Shown here in pieces: positions 17,570-27,120 of a DNA stretch of 55,865 nucleotides. The DNA lies in assembly GCF_002571225.1 (NCBI RefSeq), contig NZ_NVEC01000029.1, positions 1-55,865 of the forward strand. Reading direction: 5' to 3'. Position 1 is the first letter of the stretch; each line of letters opens with the position of its first letter. This stretch comes from Bacillus sp. AFS059628. GTDB lineage: Bacteria; Bacillota; Bacilli; Bacillales; Bacillaceae_G. The position numbers and the translations under genes were made by a program. Under the pieces are notes generated by a model, which saw nothing but the letters and a program-made list of their open reading frames with translations, did no database searches and was not told the origin of the DNA.

Positions 17570-18763
17570 ATGTATTTTATATTAAATATGTTAGGAATTT
17601 TCGTTGTCATATTAATCGTTTTCCTCTGTTCGCCTAATAAAAAACAAATAAAATGGAGACCAATCGTTATTCTAATCATATTGGAGCTCTTTATTACATG
17701 GTTTATGTTAGGCACGAAGCTCGGCAGTATTATCATTAATAAAATTGCATCATTTTTCAGTTGGCTACTAGCATGTGCGAATGAAGGGATTCGGTTTGCA
17801 TTTCCTTCCGCTATGGAAAATCAAACAATTGATTTTTTCTTTAGCGCATTACTTCCTATCATTTTCGTTATCACCTTCTTTGATATTCTTTCTTATTTTG
17901 GAATCTTAACTTGGATTATTGACAAAGTAGGTGCAGTGATTTCAAAGATTTCTCGTTTACCAAAGTTAGAAAGTTTCTTTTCGATTCAAATGATGTTTTT
18001 AGGAAACACCGAAGCACTTGCTGTTGTTCGTGATCAACTATCTGTTTTAAAAGAAAATCGTTTATTAACTTTTGGAATTATGAGTATGAGTAGTGTCAGC
18101 GGATCCATTCTTGGCGCTTATTTATCAATGGTACCAGCTACATATATTTTCAGCGCAATCCCTTTAAACTGTATTAATGCATTAATTTTAGCCAATGTAT
18201 TAAATCCTGTGGAAGTTACGAAAGAAGATGATGTCATATATACACCTTCAAAACATGAGAAAAAAGATTTCTTTTCTACTATTTCAAACAGCATGTTAGT
18301 CGGGATGAATATGGTTATCGTTATTTTAGCTATGGTAATTGGTTACGTAGCATTAACTGCATGTTTAAACGGGATTTTAAGCTTTTTCGTAACAGGTTTA
18401 ACAATTCAAAAAATCTTCTCCATTATCTTTAGTCCCTTTGCTTTTTTACTCGGTTTATCGGGCAGCGATGCTATGTATGTAGCTGAATTAATGGGGATTA
18501 AAATAACAACGAATGAATTTGTTGCAATGATGGATTTAAAATCGAATTTAAAGTCGTTACAACCACATACGATTGCGGTTGCAACTACATTTCTAGCTTC
18601 TTTTGCTAACTTTAGTACAGTAGGTATGATTTACGGAACGTACAATTCATTATTCGGCGGAGAAAAATCGGCCATAATCGGTAAAAATGTGTGGAAGCTT
18701 CTCGTTAGCGGAATGGCAGTTTCCTTATTAAGCGCCATGCTTGTTGGGCTATTTGTATGGTAA
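17570..18763 (+). CDS. nupC: Concentrative nucleoside transporter (NupC/CNT family)
   Basis: A 397-residue sodium/proton-nucleoside symporter of the CNT family. The N-terminal membrane segments (MYFILNMLGIFVVILIVFLC) lead to IKWRPIVILIILELFITWF, then MMFLGNTEALAVVRDQL (the CNT substrate-binding Gly-x-Thr-Glu), MSSVSGSILGAYL and a C-terminal SFANFSTVGMIYGTYNSLFG. Length fits B. subtilis NupC (about 393). The start is the ATG at 17570 with AAGGAG eight bases upstream. A longer open frame back to 17309 runs through the regulator gene and is not coding. No purine-riboswitch pattern was seen upstream. Confidence 0.93.
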   Translation: MYFILNMLGIFVVILIVFLCSPNKKQIKWRPIVILIILELFITWFMLGTKLGSIIINKIASFFSWLLACANEGIRFAFPSAMENQTIDFFFSALLPIIFVITFFDILSYFGILTWIIDKVGAVISKISRLPKLESFFSIQMMFLGNTEALAVVRDQLSVLKENRLLTFGIMSMSSVSGSILGAYLSMVPATYIFSAIPLNCINALILANVLNPVEVTKEDDVIYTPSKHEKKDFFSTISNSMLVGMNMVIVILAMVIGYVALTACLNGILSFFVTGLTIQKIFSIIFSPFAFLLGLSGSDAMYVAELMGIKITTNEFVAMMDLKSNLKSLQPHTIAVATTFLASFANFSTVGMIYGTYNSLFGGEKSAIIGKNVWKLLVSGMAVSLLSAMLVGLFVW

Positions 18764-18772
18764 ATACTCTTT

Positions 18773-18814
18773 AAAATAAAAGACACCCAATCGAATTGAG
18801 TGTCTTTTATTTTC
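18773..18814. terminator. Bidirectional terminator nupC/proA
   Basis: AAAATAAAAGACAC and its near-exact complement GTGTCTTTTATTTT form a stem with A/T runs on both sides, and it overlaps the last bases of proA. Confidence 0.9.
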
Positions 18815-20060
18815 ATTTTCGAATCTGTCCATTTCCACGAATCACATATTTTGTAGAAGTTAATGCAGGTAGTCCCATTGGCCCCCTTACGTGTAGCTTT
18901 TGTGTACTGATGCCGATTTCTGCGCCGAATCCGAATTCAGATCCATCAGTAAAACGAGTGGATGCATTGTGGTACAGTGCAGCCGCATCTACAGCTGTGA
19001 AGAATTTGCTGACGTTTTCCTCGTTTTCTGAAATAATCGCTTCGGAATGCATAGAACCATACGTATTTATGTGATGAATCGCTTCTTCTATAGAAGAAAC
19101 TACTTTCACTGCCAGCGTGAGTGATAAAAATTCTGTACCCCAGTCTTCTTCTGAAGCAAGTACAATTGAAGAATCAATTTCCAATGCTCTCTGATCACCG
19201 CGTAGCTCCACACCTTTTTCCTTCAAAGCTGAAAACAGCTCGCTACCAAATTGTTGCGCCCACTTCTCATCAAGTACAATCGTTTCAATGGCATTACATA
19301 CAGATGGACGCTGCGTTTTTGCATTTATAATAATATCAATTGCCATTTGCTTATCCGCTGTTTCATCAATGAAAATATGACAATTCCCCGCACCTGTTTC
19401 AAGTACTGGAACAGACGCTTCTCTCACTACAGTATCAATTAATTGTTTGCCACCTCTTGGAATAAGAACGTCTAGGTAATCATTCATTGTAAACAACTGC
19501 TTTGCGCTATCTCTCGTTGTATCTTCTATAAGCTGTACACTTTCTGGAGGCAAACTTGTTTGTTTAAGCGCTCGGTGAATAACGTCAACAATAGCTTTGT
19601 TAGAATGGATAGCAGAAGAACTCCCACGTAATATAACTGCGTTTCCTGTTTTCAAGCAAATTGTAGCAGCATCTACCGTTACATTTGGCCTTGCCTCATA
19701 AATCATCCCAACAACACCAAGTGGTACACGCATCTCCTGAATAGATAGTCCATTTGGTCGCTCCCATTCACTTACACGTTCTCCAACTGGATCACGTAAT
19801 TCAATTAACTGCTTAATTCCCTCTGCCATATCAACAATTCGTTGTTCAGTTAGCATAAGTCGATCAAGGAGTGAATCAGAAAACCCTTTTGCCTTACCTT
19901 CTTCGATATCACGTTTGTTTTCCTCTAAAATATAATCTGTTTCTACTATTAGCCTTTCAGCAATTGCTGCAAGTGCCTCGTTTTTTTGACTTGTAGATTT
20001 AAGCACAAGATCCATTGCAACTTCTTTCGCTCTTTTCCCCTTTACCAACACTTCATTCAT
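18813..20060 (-). CDS. proA: Gamma-glutamyl phosphate reductase
   Basis: A 415-residue NADPH-dependent enzyme of the aldehyde-dehydrogenase superfamily that reduces glutamyl-5-phosphate to glutamate semialdehyde, the second step of proline synthesis. Seen are [35 protein letters not shown], the catalytic cysteine in [11 protein letters not shown] (about residue 255) and [29 protein letters not shown] near the end. I use the ATG at 20060, which follows AAGGAGG; the frame extends upstream to 20129 but that would overlap proB. It is the second gene of proBA, 31 bp after proB. Confidence 0.96.
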   Translation of the reverse strand: MNEVLVKGKRAKEVAMDLVLKSTSQKNEALAAIAERLIVETDYILEENKRDIEEGKAKGFSDSLLDRLMLTEQRIVDMAEGIKQLIELRDPVGERVSEWERPNGLSIQEMRVPLGVVGMIYEARPNVTVDAATICLKTGNAVILRGSSSAIHSNKAIVDVIHRALKQTSLPPESVQLIEDTTRDSAKQLFTMNDYLDVLIPRGGKQLIDTVVREASVPVLETGAGNCHIFIDETADKQMAIDIIINAKTQRPSVCNAIETIVLDEKWAQQFGSELFSALKEKGVELRGDQRALEIDSSIVLASEEDWGTEFLSLTLAVKVVSSIEEAIHHINTYGSMHSEAIISENEENVSKFFTAVDAAALYHNASTRFTDGSEFGFGAEIGISTQKLHVRGPMGLPALTSTKYVIRGNGQIRK

Positions 20061-20091
20061 TTTTATTTCCTCCTTTTTAACATCACTATTC

Positions 20092-21195
20092 TTAGAGTGC
20101 AACCCAATAATCTCTATGAATGACTTCATAATTATTTCTTTCGCCTCTTGCTTGAATATGTTGGCTTTGCATACCTTTTATCTCTCTTAATTCCTCTGCG
20201 CTATAGGTGCATTGTCCTTTTCCAATTACGCGCCCTTGCTTTGTCATTACTTCTACGACATCGCCAACTTTGAAAAATCCTGATACATTCGTGACGCCAG
20301 CAGGAAGAAGACTCTTACCATGCTGAATGATAGCAGTAGCTGCACCAGCGTCTACTTCAATTTGTCCGCTAACGAGCGAATGCAACGCGATCCATTGCTT
20401 GTTCATCTTCATTTCTTTTTGAGGGGCATTTCCGACATACGTACCATCACCTTTGCCCTTCAAAACATCTACAAACTTCTCTTGTCCACATCCTGTTCCA
20501 ATAAATACACTCACGCCAAGAGAAAGTGCTGTCTTCGCAGCATCAATTTTTGATTTCATACCGCCAGTTCCAAGTTTTGAACCAGCATCTCCTGCAAGAG
20601 AAGCGATTTCTTCCGTAACTTCAGGAAGGAAATAATATTTTTTCGCATCCGCATTTTTCTGAGGATTTTTGTCATATAGACCGTTCACATCTGTAAAAAT
20701 CATAAGCATATCAGCTGAAACAAGTCCGCTTACTAAAGCTGACAGCATATCATTATCACCGAACGTGAGCTCCTCTAAAGAGATGGAATCATTTTCATTA
20801 ATGATTGGAAGAGCAGAACGGTTTAATAACTCTCCTAAAGTAGCGTAAGCGTTACTATATTGTTCTTTTCTAGAAAAGTCACTTCTCGTCAGCAATAATT
20901 GCGCAGTTACAATACCATATTTACGGAATTCCTCCGTGTACGCCTGCATTAACAAGCTTTGTCCGACAGCCGCAGCAGCCTGTTTTCCTTTAATTGTCAC
21001 AGGTCTACTAGGATACCCTAGTGCTGAAAAACCTGCAGCGACGGCCCCAGATGTAATTAACAACACTTCATGCCCTTCCTCTTTCAATCGAGCCAATGCG
21101 GCAACGTGATCTGACAGTTGTTCTTTAGAAATGCCTCCGTGACTATCTGCCAAAGAGCTGCTCCCAATCTTTACAACAATTCGTTGTTTTTTCAC
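20092..21195 (-). CDS. proB: Glutamate 5-kinase
   Basis: A 367-residue kinase that commits glutamate to proline synthesis. The amino-acid kinase domain shows [54 protein letters not shown] and [14 protein letters not shown]-terminal PUA domain (about 275-367) carries [22 protein letters not shown]. The GTG at 21195 ([10 protein letters not shown]), preceded by GGGGGAT, gives the usual length; nine extra in-frame codons upstream are not needed. The gene is controlled by the T-box leader just upstream. Confidence 0.96.
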   Translation of the reverse strand: MKKQRIVVKIGSSSLADSHGGISKEQLSDHVAALARLKEEGHEVLLITSGAVAAGFSALGYPSRPVTIKGKQAAAAVGQSLLMQAYTEEFRKYGIVTAQLLLTRSDFSRKEQYSNAYATLGELLNRSALPIINENDSISLEELTFGDNDMLSALVSGLVSADMLMIFTDVNGLYDKNPQKNADAKKYYFLPEVTEEIASLAGDAGSKLGTGGMKSKIDAAKTALSLGVSVFIGTGCGQEKFVDVLKGKGDGTYVGNAPQKEMKMNKQWIALHSLVSGQIEVDAGAATAIIQHGKSLLPAGVTNVSGFFKVGDVVEVMTKQGRVIGKGQCTYSAEELREIKGMQSQHIQARGERNNYEVIHRDYWVAL

Positions 21196-21299
21196 TTTTG
21201 TATCCCCCAAGTCTAAAATCAAAGTTTTTTATACATTACACTTTTATTCATTCGGCTTGCAGCGACTACTATTCTCACCAATGCTTCACCTAGCCTATT

Positions 21300-21560
21300 A
21301 AAGAGCAAAATAAAAATGACCGCTTCGCCCTTAATAAAATAAAAAGGACGAAACGGTCATTGTTCCGCGGTACCACCTTAATTGATATACATAGATATCC
21401 ACTTGGTGCCTATAACGCAGGCGAACGCCTAAACTTTCATTTAAGACTCAGGGATAGGTTCGATATATTCTATACGAGGAATCTTTCAGCCGGTGAATTC
21501 CACTCTCTTTCGCAAGAAGACATATGTACTATTTCCCTTCAACGATTTTCGGTTTAATTT
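21300..21560 (-). promoter_or_regulatory. Proline T-box leader of proBA
   Basis: On the minus strand the region holds a Stem I with GAGAGTGGAATTCACCGG and GCTGAAAGATTCC elements. A specifier-loop candidate GAACCUAU places CCU (Pro, complement of 21456-21458). The T-box core GGTGGTACCGCGGAAC is the complement of 21361-21376. A terminator stem, AATGACCGTTTCGTCC against GGGCGAAGCGGTCATTTTTATTTT, lies at about 21308-21360. Uncharged tRNA-Pro would stabilise the antiterminator. T-box control of proBA is established in Bacillus; the codon assignment is my reading. Confidence 0.9.
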
Positions 21561-21566
21561 TTTTAT

Positions 21567-21596
21567 ATTATGCGATATAGTTTGATTTGGTGTCAA
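21567..21596 (-). promoter_or_regulatory. SigA-type promoter of the proBA T-box transcript
   Basis: On the minus strand TTGACA (21591-21596) is followed, 18 bases on, by CATAAT (21567-21572), just upstream of the T-box leader. Good consensus match and spacing. Confidence 0.75.
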
Positions 21597-21600
21597 GAGG

Positions 21601-21890
21601 TATTTTAAAAAATAAATAGAGCGGAAAGTAACTTGTATGAAATTAACCCCCTACTGAATGAAAATACAAATCGATATAAAGTTAAATCATATACATAAAT
21701 ATAAGCTCTTAAATGATAGTGTATATATTTACAAAATGTCGAATATAATTCATTTTTATCTTTTACTGTTGCAAAAAGGAATATATTCTCTTAGAATGTT
21801 TCTTTATATTGCATGGAGACGTTATTATTATTTTAAAATAACAATTTCAGAATAATATACTTTATTAAAAAGGAGCAAAATTGAATTATT
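21601..21890. other. Intergenic region upstream of proC
   Basis: About 290 bp of AT-rich DNA between the proBA promoter and proC. No second T-box or other leader was recognised. AGGAG (21871-21875) lies 15 bases before the proC ATG, unusually far. Confidence 0.5.
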
Positions 21891-22709
21891 ATGAATAAAC
21901 AAATTGGATTCATCGGATGCGGAAATATGGGAATGGCTATCATTGGCGGGATGCTAAACAAAAAGGTAGTGTCTGCAAATCATGTTATTTGTTCGGATTT
22001 AAACACTACGAATTTAAAACATGCTAACGAAAAATATGGGATAACTACAACTACTGACAATAATGAGGTAGCTAAAAATGCTGATATTTTAATTTTATCA
22101 ATTAAACCAGACCTATACGCAGCAATCATTAGCGAAATAAAAGAAGTCATCAAAAACGATGTTATCGTCATAACAATCGCTGCCGGCAAAAGTATTAAAA
22201 GTACTGAAGAAGCTTTTGATAAAAAATTAAAAGTTGTACGAGTAATGCCTAATACTCCTGCTCTTGTTGGAGAAGGAATGTCTGCATTATGCCCTAATGA
22301 AATGGTTACAGAAAAAGATTTAGAAGATGTGCTAAACATTTTTAATAGCTTTGGTCAAGCAGAGATCGTAAGCGAAAAATTAATGGATGTTGTTACTTCA
22401 GTAAGTGGTTCTTCGCCAGCATACGTATATATGATTATAGAGGCGATGGCAGATGCTGCTGTACTAGATGGTATGCCTAGAAATCAAGCATATAAATTCG
22501 CAGCTCAAGCTGTTTTAGGCTCTGCAAAAATGGTACTAGAAACAGGAATACATCCAGGTGAATTGAAAGATATGGTTTGTTCTCCTGGTGGTACAACGAT
22601 AGAAGCTGTAGCTACATTAGAGGAAAAAGGTCTGCGAACAGCTATCATTTCAGCTATGCAGCGCTGTACACAAAAGTCTATTGAACTGTCTAGTCAAGCA
22701 AAAAAATAA
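21891..22709 (+). CDS. proC: Pyrroline-5-carboxylate reductase
   Basis: A 272-residue enzyme that reduces pyrroline-5-carboxylate to proline, the last synthetic step. The N-terminal IGFIGCGNMGMAIIGGML is the Rossmann motif. KVVRVMPNTPALVGEGMSALC and the C-terminal SVSGSSPAYVYMIIEAMADAAV and LKDMVCSPGGTTIEAVATLE blocks are P5C-reductase signatures. Length is normal. The ATG at 21891 is kept although AGGAG is 15 bases away, since no other start fits the conserved N-terminus. It is divergent from proBA, so the whole pathway from glutamate is together. Bacilli often hold several paralogues (proG/H/I). Confidence 0.95.
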   Translation: MNKQIGFIGCGNMGMAIIGGMLNKKVVSANHVICSDLNTTNLKHANEKYGITTTTDNNEVAKNADILILSIKPDLYAAIISEIKEVIKNDVIVITIAAGKSIKSTEEAFDKKLKVVRVMPNTPALVGEGMSALCPNEMVTEKDLEDVLNIFNSFGQAEIVSEKLMDVVTSVSGSSPAYVYMIIEAMADAAVLDGMPRNQAYKFAAQAVLGSAKMVLETGIHPGELKDMVCSPGGTTIEAVATLEEKGLRTAIISAMQRCTQKSIELSSQAKK

Positions 22710-22790
22710 AACGATAAAAGAGATCACGTTAGCTATGAATTTAATTGAAAAATGGTGCATTACATACTCTCCCACTTTCACAACATAATA

Positions 22791-22832
22791 AACGGACAAA
22801 CTCATAAACACTTGAGTTTGTCCGTTCTTTTG
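22791..22832. terminator. Terminator between converging proC and rocB
   Basis: AACGGACAAACTCA and TGAGTTTGTCCGTT pair perfectly around eight bases, followed by CTTTTGG. Suitable for proC and, less strongly, for rocB. Confidence 0.8.
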
Positions 22833-22900
22833 GTTATACTGAGATAATTTTATTTATATCTTCTTTTGGAACTCTAGTTTTAACTCTTCTTTATTCACTA

Positions 22901-24541
22901 CTACGCTTGTGTAATTTTATTAGAAACTAATAATTTTTCAATGCATTTCGGCAACATATCTAATAGCGTTTCAAATGCGTAATTTACATCTAGACGTTCT
23001 GTCCATTGATGGGCATCTTTTCCTACCGGTCCCATGTTTAATACTGGAACGTCAAACTCTTCTAGTTCCTGAAGAGGGATGGAGTAACCTTTATCCCATA
23101 ATGGCATATTGTCTACAAGTGAACTCATTGAATGTAGTGGATTCTGTAAGCCCACATAGCTCAAATCTGAAATTCCTCCAAAATAGTTTTGGTTTTCAAA
23201 TGTAATGTTATGATTGTAATGTGCATACTTTTCCATTTCTGCAACTACTTCTTTAATTAATGGATTGTTGCGTGAACTTACAGCTGGATAATATGGTGGA
23301 GCAAAGAAAAGTACAATCATCGGCGCCTTTTCTTTACATAAAATAGCTAGTTTATCTACTAAATCAATTGTTACCGCACGATCATCTTTCTCTTCTCTAT
23401 TTTTTATTATACTAGATTGAATATTATCTATTTTCGCTTGACCATGCTGTTCTATTGCATAAGCGATAAGCTCTTCATACGTTAATACATTTACTTTCAT
23501 ATTAGGCGGTATAAACGGATTATATTTAGAAAAGCGATATGCTTGCTTTTCATATTTCTCTTCTATTTTCTCTGCTACTTTCGTTACTTTTTGACGTAAC
23601 AATGAAACGACATCTGTCATTGATTTTTCTAGTAAAAACAAATTAAATAATGTAACGGCACGATGCGGAATTTGGACAGAATAATCCTCCTTTAAGTCCC
23701 TTTGCAGTAAGTTAGTTGGCGGAGGACTCGCTTCCCCTTCTACAATATCACAAAGGTCTGTATTCAACTCTAATTCTGCTGTTATTAATGACGCCATATA
23801 ACTCCCATTTAAGCCCGCAAAAGGTTCACCTACATGTGTTTCTTTACCATAGCAAAGAAATCCAGGTAACACTTTACCAATAGAACCAGTGTAAATATAC
23901 TTATTTTGGTCACCAGGATGTCTTGCAAACATAGGCTCTGAATTTAGCACTGTTTTATAATTTAAATCATGTTCTCTTGCTAATTCTAGTAATCTTGGAA
24001 CAGCAGCCCTCATTCCCACCGAATTTACTTCTTCATCTGGAACGGCTAATAAAAGAACATTTCCATCAAATCTTCCTTCACAGGCCTGCTCAATCATTGC
24101 CATTTGTAACGTGAGGCCGCATTTCATGTCCATTGTTCCTCTACCAAATAGCCAATCTCCTTGTTCTATATCTTCACGTACATGGCCTGGTAGTTCATCT
24201 TTATGAGAATAAAACATAGACGTTAACTTTTTAGGGTTGAATGCATCCTCTTTCCATACTCCGTAATCTTGTACATCTACAACATCAAAGTGACTAACTA
24301 GAATTACTGTATTTTTTGTACAATCGCTTTTCTTTACGAGCGCTGTAACAAAATATCGTCCGTCCCCCGTCGGATTTTTTTGCAAATGATGCGGGTTGTC
24401 TTTGAAGTACTGTAAATCAGATAATTGTTCCACAACAAAGTCTGGCAATATTACTTCAGCTTCTGTACCTGTAATACTAGGAATTTCAACAAGACTGCTT
24501 AATAATTGAATCAATTGTTCTTTTGATTGCCACTTTGACAT
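22901..24541 (-). CDS. rocB: M20-family peptidase, RocB-like
   Basis: A 546-residue protein of the M20 zinc-peptidase family, close in length and layout to B. subtilis RocB (arginine utilisation; exact reaction not settled). Metal-site motifs are ILVSHFDVVDV, LFGRGTMDMKCG and AVPDEEVNSVGMRAAVP, which supply His, Asp and the Glu pair, and a late DAHQWTERLDV. The insert between the two catalytic halves is the RocB type. ATG at 24541 follows AGGAGG. It lies downstream of an IclR regulator on the same strand, opposite the permease gene. An operator-like sequence shared with rocE sits just before it. Confidence 0.9.
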   Translation of the reverse strand: MSKWQSKEQLIQLLSSLVEIPSITGTEAEVILPDFVVEQLSDLQYFKDNPHHLQKNPTGDGRYFVTALVKKSDCTKNTVILVSHFDVVDVQDYGVWKEDAFNPKKLTSMFYSHKDELPGHVREDIEQGDWLFGRGTMDMKCGLTLQMAMIEQACEGRFDGNVLLLAVPDEEVNSVGMRAAVPRLLELAREHDLNYKTVLNSEPMFARHPGDQNKYIYTGSIGKVLPGFLCYGKETHVGEPFAGLNGSYMASLITAELELNTDLCDIVEGEASPPPTNLLQRDLKEDYSVQIPHRAVTLFNLFLLEKSMTDVVSLLRQKVTKVAEKIEEKYEKQAYRFSKYNPFIPPNMKVNVLTYEELIAYAIEQHGQAKIDNIQSSIIKNREEKDDRAVTIDLVDKLAILCKEKAPMIVLFFAPPYYPAVSSRNNPLIKEVVAEMEKYAHYNHNITFENQNYFGGISDLSYVGLQNPLHSMSSLVDNMPLWDKGYSIPLQELEEFDVPVLNMGPVGKDAHQWTERLDVNYAFETLLDMLPKCIEKLLVSNKITQA

Positions 24542-24554
24542 ATAAATCCTCCTA

Positions 24555-24573
24555 TTTTTCCGTATTATGAAAA
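24555..24573. promoter_or_regulatory. Operator-like site upstream of rocB (shared with rocE)
   Basis: TTTTTCCGTATTATGAAAA lies 14 bases before the rocB start. It matches, in reverse orientation, the site TTCCACAATACGGAAAAA upstream of rocE (complement TTTTTCCGTATTGTGGAA) in 16 of 18 bases. The TTCC-N7-GGAA/GAAA dyad and the iclR gene between them suggest IclR binding. Confidence 0.55.
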
Positions 24574-24616
24574 TGAATTCCAGTATATGAATAAAAAATG
24601 ACGACAGTTATCAAAA

Positions 24617-25366
24617 TTATAGTTCTGATGTACTGCCGATTTTTATTGATATTTCATGAGCTGCTTGTTTTACCTTACTAATAAGAAAAGATAGTCGATC
24701 TTCATTAATGCGATGACTAATTAACCCAACACTTAATGCTCCTACTACTTTATGATTAAATCCGATAATTGGTGCAGCTACTGAAGCTGTCCCTTCTGTT
24801 TTTTCACCATAACTTACCGCATATCCTTCATTTCTTATATGCTTTATTTGCTCTAAAAGAATGCGCTTTTGTTCTGGTAAAGAAGAAAGCAAATGTTCTA
24901 CAATATGTTCCATTTCATTCGTTTTCATATTGGCAAGCATTGTTTTATTTGCAGCACCAATTGAAAGTGGAATTTGCTCCCCTAAGTTATCGATCACTCG
25001 AATTTTTAAAGGGCTATCAATTCTTTCAATGATAATAGAATGTGTTCCATTTGGAATGTTCAAATACACACTTTCTTCCACTTCAGAGGCTAATCGCTTC
25101 ATCACTTCTCTTGCCACAGATCTGTAGTCTACTTTCTCCAATTGACGTAATCCTATTTCCATCCACATGGGCCCGATTTTGTATTGTTTCGTTTCTGAAA
25201 TTTGTGTAACTAACCCATGCTCGATTAGAGAATTAAGTAATCTATGTACTGTACTAACTGGGAGATGTGTTCTGTCCGCTATATCAGAAATAGCCCAATA
25301 CTCTTTTTCATTAGTAGAATTTAATAATTTTATAATGCTTATCGCTCGATCAATGGACTGTACCAT
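24617..25366 (-). CDS. IclR-family transcriptional regulator
   Basis: A 249-residue regulator with an N-terminal winged helix (SIDRAISIIKLLNS, then ISDIADRTHLPVSTVHRLLNSLIEHGLV, about 24-51). An IclR effector domain follows, with ESVYLNIPNGTHSIIIERID, PLSIGAANKTMLANM, GYAVSYGEKTEGTASVAAPI and VGALSVGL. ATG at 25366 follows GAGGTGAG. It lies between rocB (same strand, 75 bp downstream) and rocE (divergent), so local control of an amino-acid uptake/catabolism unit is likely. In B. subtilis the roc genes are driven by RocR with SigL; no -24/-12 promoter is visible here. Confidence 0.93.
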   Translation of the reverse strand: MVQSIDRAISIIKLLNSTNEKEYWAISDIADRTHLPVSTVHRLLNSLIEHGLVTQISETKQYKIGPMWMEIGLRQLEKVDYRSVAREVMKRLASEVEESVYLNIPNGTHSIIIERIDSPLKIRVIDNLGEQIPLSIGAANKTMLANMKTNEMEHIVEHLLSSLPEQKRILLEQIKHIRNEGYAVSYGEKTEGTASVAAPIIGFNHKVVGALSVGLISHRINEDRLSFLISKVKQAAHEISIKIGSTSEL

Positions 25367-25494
25367 AACTCACCTCAACTTGACTTATAATATGTTAGTA
25401 CGCTCAATTATCTATCAATTTAACAAATATTCAAAATGAAATCAATAAATTTATTTAATTTTCTAAAAATAAAAATATACCGCCAATAATAATT

Positions 25495-25508
25495 TGAAAG
25501 CGTAAACA
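25495..25508 (+). promoter_or_regulatory. Possible cre (CcpA) site upstream of rocE
   Basis: TGAAAGCGTAAACA matches the cre consensus TGWNANCGNTNWCA with one mismatch and lies about 125 bp before the rocE start. A catabolite-repression site would make sense for an amino-acid permease. Confidence 0.4.
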
Positions 25509-25566
25509 AAAAAATATTGACTTTTCTTTTCAATTATCTGAAAATTATAACAAGATTTCACATCAC

Positions 25567-25592
25567 GGAATACATTCCACAATACGGAAAAA
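25567..25592. promoter_or_regulatory. Operator-like site upstream of rocE (shared with rocB)
   Basis: GGAATACATTCC (25567-25578) is a perfect dyad with a 2-bp centre and overlaps TTCCACAATACGGAA (25575-25589), a second dyad. The block is the reverse complement of the site before rocB. It lies 42 bp upstream of the rocE start codon. Confidence 0.55.
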
Positions 25593-25633
25593 CATCAAAC
25601 TTTATTCTATCAACTACGAAAGTGAGGAAAACA

Positions 25634-27058
25634 ATGACGCAAGTAAACAATACAAATAATGAATTAAAACGTACGATGAAAAGTAGACACTTATTCATGA
25701 TTGCACTCGGTGGTGTGATTGGAACGGGATTATTTAACGGATCTGGCTTTATTATAAGTCAAGCTGGACCTGGTGGATCCGTACTTGCCTTTATGGCTGG
25801 TGGGTTATTAATGTATTTCGTTATGCTATGTCTTGGTGAGCTTGCTGTAGCCATGCCTGTTTCAGGTTCGTTCCAGGAATATGCCACTAAGTTCATCAAT
25901 CCTGCAACTGGATTTACAATCGGATGGTTATATTGGTTAAGCTGGGCGAATACGACCGGTCTTGAATTTACAACTGCCGGCATTACAATGCAGCGATGGT
26001 TTCCTGATATTCCTGTTTGGGTTTGGTGTTTAATATTTGGCGTTACGATCTTCACGATTAACGCATTATCTGCTCGTAGTTATGCAGAAACAGAATTTTG
26101 GTTTTCAAGTATAAAAGTATCTGCTATTATAGCTTTTATTATTCTTGGCGGCGCCGCTATGTTCGGTTTTATTGATTTAAAAGGCGATGAACCAGCCCCA
26201 TTATTATCAAATTTCGTAAATCATGGCGGTTTATTCCCAAATGGACTAGCAGCTATTCTATTAACAATGGTTACAGTCAATTATTCCTTCCAAGGTACAG
26301 AACTTGTCGGAATCGCAGCAGGTGAAAGTGAAGATCCAGCAAAAACTTTACCTCGTTCTATTAGAAATATTATATGGCGCACAATGTTTTTCTTCGTCTT
26401 AGCAATCTTTGTTCTCGTTGCTTTAATTCCTTGGGAAGAAGCAGGATTAACAAAAAGCCCGTTCGTTGCTGTATTTGATAATATCGGTATTCCATATGCA
26501 GCGGATATTATGAACTTTGTTATCCTTACTGCTGTTCTTTCTGTCGCAAATTCTGGGCTGTACGCCGCAACTCGCATGCTTTGGTCATTATCAAAAAATG
26601 AAATGGCTCCAGCCTTTTTGAAGAAATTGTCATCACGCGGAATACCTTTAAACGCTTTAATTATGACAATCGCTATTTCTGCTTTTTCCCTTTTGACGAG
26701 CGTTGTAGCTGCTGAAACAGTTTACTTATGGTTAATTTCTATTTCTGGCGTCATAACAATCATTGTTTGGATGTCAATTTGTGTCTCTCAATTCTTTTTC
26801 CGTAAACATTATTTAGCAGACGGTGGAAGATTAGAAGACTTAAAATTTAAAACTCCACTTTATCCACTTGTACCAATTCTTGGTTTTGGATTGTATGGCA
26901 TTATATTAATTAGTCTTATCTTTATCCCTGAACAACGACTTGGAATCTATTGCACTGTACCATTTATTATCTTTTGCTACACGTACTATCACTTTAAAGT
27001 TAAGAAAAGAATTGCTACTAACACTCGTAGTGAAAGTAAAATTAGCGAAACTATGTAA
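25634..27058 (+). CDS. rocE: Amino-acid permease, RocE-like (APC family)
   Basis: A 474-residue permease with 12 hydrophobic segments. It has the APC hallmark KSRHLFMIALGGVIGTGLFNGSG (about 16-38), QGTELVGIAAGESEDPAKTLPRSI (about 225-248) and RMLWSLSKNEMAPAFLKK. Length and motifs fit B. subtilis RocE/RocC (arginine/ornithine uptake), though lysine permeases are close relatives. ATG at 25634 follows GTGAGG at six bases; the frame stays open back to a TTG at 25517, but those residues are not permease-like. It is divergent from the iclR gene and ended by a strong hairpin. Confidence 0.9.
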   Translation: MTQVNNTNNELKRTMKSRHLFMIALGGVIGTGLFNGSGFIISQAGPGGSVLAFMAGGLLMYFVMLCLGELAVAMPVSGSFQEYATKFINPATGFTIGWLYWLSWANTTGLEFTTAGITMQRWFPDIPVWVWCLIFGVTIFTINALSARSYAETEFWFSSIKVSAIIAFIILGGAAMFGFIDLKGDEPAPLLSNFVNHGGLFPNGLAAILLTMVTVNYSFQGTELVGIAAGESEDPAKTLPRSIRNIIWRTMFFFVLAIFVLVALIPWEEAGLTKSPFVAVFDNIGIPYAADIMNFVILTAVLSVANSGLYAATRMLWSLSKNEMAPAFLKKLSSRGIPLNALIMTIAISAFSLLTSVVAAETVYLWLISISGVITIIVWMSICVSQFFFRKHYLADGGRLEDLKFKTPLYPLVPILGFGLYGIILISLIFIPEQRLGIYCTVPFIIFCYTYYHFKVKKRIATNTRSESKISETM

Positions 27059-27074
27059 TACTATACTTATATAT

Positions 27075-27114
27075 AAAAGACCGCACATAGCTTTTACCTT
27101 ATGTGCGGTCTTTT
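27075..27114. terminator. Bidirectional terminator rocE/rtcB
   Basis: AAAAGACCGCACATA and TATGTGCGGTCTTTT form a perfect stem between the converging genes. Confidence 0.92.
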
Positions 27115-27120
27115 ATCATT

